13,508 nt of DNA, from NCBI GenBank assembly GCA_023460175.1, contig JAEWRC010000086.1:1-13508 (forward strand), in the 5' to 3' direction. Positions 12,457 through 13,508 of the stretch are shown in pieces (the first letter of the stretch is position 1; each line of letters opens with the position of its first letter). A program made the translations under genes and the position numbers. Origin of the DNA: Actinomycetes bacterium (GTDB lineage: Bacteria; Actinomycetota; Actinomycetes; Mycobacteriales; Mycobacteriaceae). The notes under the pieces are model-generated. The model worked only from the letters and a program-made list of their open reading frames with translations. It searched no databases and was not told where the DNA came from.

Positions 12457-13508
12457 ATGCGACACGACACCACGGTGGCAATAGTGGGCGCCGGGCTGTC
12501 CGGACTGACGGCGGCGCGGACGCTATTCCAAGCGGGCATCGACGTGACGGTGCTCGAATCCGCCGACCGACCGGGCGGGCGGGCGCTCGCCGAGACCACC
12601 GCCCTGGGATCGCGGGTGGACCTCGGCGGGCAATGGCTGGGCCACAACCATCACCGCCTCGCGGGCCTGGCCGACGAACTGGGCTTGACGCGCTACCCGA
12701 TGCACAGCCGGAAACTGCCCGCCATCCTCGACGGGCACCGCCGGATCCGGGCCGCCTCGCCGTCGATGCTCACCGCCGCAGCGGCGCTGGCCGGCGTCGC
12801 CGCGGTGTCGCGGATCAAGGCCCCGCCGCGCTGGAACGACGTCAGCGTCGCCGAGTGGCTGCGTCGGGTCCCGGGCCGGGTGCCGCGCCGACTGCTCGAG
12901 GTGCTCGCGCTCATCTCGTGGACGGCCGATCTGGAGCGGATGTCCGTGGCGGCGATGGCGCAGATGCTGCGCCATCAGGGCGGGCTGCGGACCGTGCTGG
13001 CGACGCGCGGCGGTGCGCAGGACTCCCTGCTCGTCGAGGGGGTGGGCACGATCGTCGAGCGCCTGGCCGCCGAACTGGGCCCTGCGCTGCGCACCGGATG
13101 CCGCGTCACCGCGATGATGCGCGACGAGCAGGGTGTGCTGCTGCGGACGGCGGCCGGCGAGGTCCGGGCCCGGCGCGCGATCGTCACCGTGCCGCCGCCG
13201 CTGGCCCGCCACATCACCCACGAGCCGCCGCTGCCACCCGCGCGGGTCGCGCTCGAACGCGACACCTACATGGGGTCGGTCTACAAGGCGTTGGCCGTGT
13301 ACCCGATGCCGTTCTGGCGGGCCCGCGGCGCCGGGGACGCCATCGTCCTGGACAAACCGGGCCGGGCGGTCTTCGACACCACCGCCCCGGGCGGGCCGGG
13401 GCACCTGTGTTTCCTGATCGCGGGACCGGAGGCGCGCGAACTCGACGGACTCGCCGCCGACGCGCGCCGGCGCTTGCTGCTCTTCCCGCTCGCGGACCTG
13501 TACGGCCC
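12457..13508 (+). CDS. FAD-dependent amine oxidase/phytoene-desaturase-like flavoprotein, N-terminal part (runs off window)
   Basis: This is a flavin monoamine-oxidase-superfamily protein; the substrate is unknown. The frame is open for 350 codons to the window end. It shows the N-terminal FAD motif VAIVGAGLSGLTAAR (7-21), with Glu34 ending the beta-alpha-beta fold (VTVLES). The flavin-phosphate GGR lies at 40-42, and the family DLGGQWLGHNHHRL segment at about 55-68. Further on are VEGVGTIVERLAAELG, VRARRAIVTVPPPLA and a substrate-domain stretch, YKALAVYPMPFWR. ATG at 12457 is preceded by GGAGGGA (12444-12450) with 6-nt spacing. It lies 66 nt after the dehydrogenase stop, and a possible TANNNT -10 (TAACTT, 12411-12416) lies between, so it may be a separate unit. 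Close frame overlap on the opposite strand is a GC-rich artefact. Confidence 0.9.
   Translation, partial: MRHDTTVAIVGAGLSGLTAARTLFQAGIDVTVLESADRPGGRALAETTALGSRVDLGGQWLGHNHHRLAGLADELGLTRYPMHSRKLPAILDGHRRIRAASPSMLTAAAALAGVAAVSRIKAPPRWNDVSVAEWLRRVPGRVPRRLLEVLALISWTADLERMSVAAMAQMLRHQGGLRTVLATRGGAQDSLLVEGVGTIVERLAAELGPALRTGCRVTAMMRDEQGVLLRTAAGEVRARRAIVTVPPPLARHITHEPPLPPARVALERDTYMGSVYKALAVYPMPFWRARGAGDAIVLDKPGRAVFDTTAPGGPGHLCFLIAGPEARELDGLAADARRRLLLFPLADLYG

Noticed and set aside
11536..12465. A 309-codon minus-strand frame opposite the hydroxyacyl-CoA dehydrogenase
   Set aside because: The plus-strand frame has the Rossmann motif and the catalytic His/Glu pair. The antisense frame has no recognisable domain.
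12523..13404. A 293-codon minus-strand frame opposite the amine oxidase
   Set aside because: The product is Arg/His/Gln-rich. The plus-strand frame carries FAD motifs and a good ribosome-binding site, and is merely cut by the window end.

Overview
The window is high-GC actinobacterial DNA with strong codon bias. It almost certainly comes from a Mycobacterium/Mycolicibacterium-type genome. The left half is recognisable, from memory of the M. tuberculosis Rv0158 and Rv0164-Rv0169 proteins, as the upstream end of the mce1 lipid-import locus. In several places the -10 hexamer sits exactly 6-7 nt before a start codon, the mycobacterial leaderless-mRNA arrangement.

Left region (1-5021). On the minus strand, in transcription order, lie fadD5 (acyl-CoA synthetase, TTG start), a 271-bp intergenic stretch rich in palindromes, yrbE1A and yrbE1B (MlaE-type permease subunits) and the first 214 codons of mce1A (cut by the window edge). 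Divergent from fadD5 is a GntR/FCD repressor (mce1R-like). Two operator-like dyads lie between them. Together these genes take up and activate fatty or mycolic-acid-type lipids under a lipid-sensing repressor.

Middle region (5029-7396). A TetR regulator (Rv0158-like) with a KstR2-like palindrome over its own promoter is followed on the minus strand by an SRPBCC lipid-binding-fold protein (Rv0164/TB18.5-like) and a 64-aa acidic protein with its own leaderless promoter. Divergent from tetR is a 36-codon, apparently leaderless small ORF, followed 9 nt later by a NagD-type HAD phosphatase with a GTG start.

Right region (7401-13508). This looks like an accessory fatty-acid/membrane-stress module. 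A minus-strand operon encodes an HdeD-family six-helix membrane protein, a 73-aa single-helix membrane protein and an oleate hydratase with an intact catalytic pair. Divergent from it are a PucR-type regulator (leaderless GTG start) and, 15 nt downstream, a short-chain 3-hydroxyacyl-CoA dehydrogenase. A perfect 25-bp palindrome lies between the two transcription units. A FAD-dependent amine oxidase/desaturase-like gene runs off the right edge.

The most interesting material is the hdeD-small membrane protein-oleate hydratase // pucR-hydroxyacyl-CoA dehydrogenase locus with its dyad, the leaderless 36-codon ORF, and the dense palindromes inside the mce1 operon. No tRNA, rRNA, CRISPR array or insertion sequence was seen.
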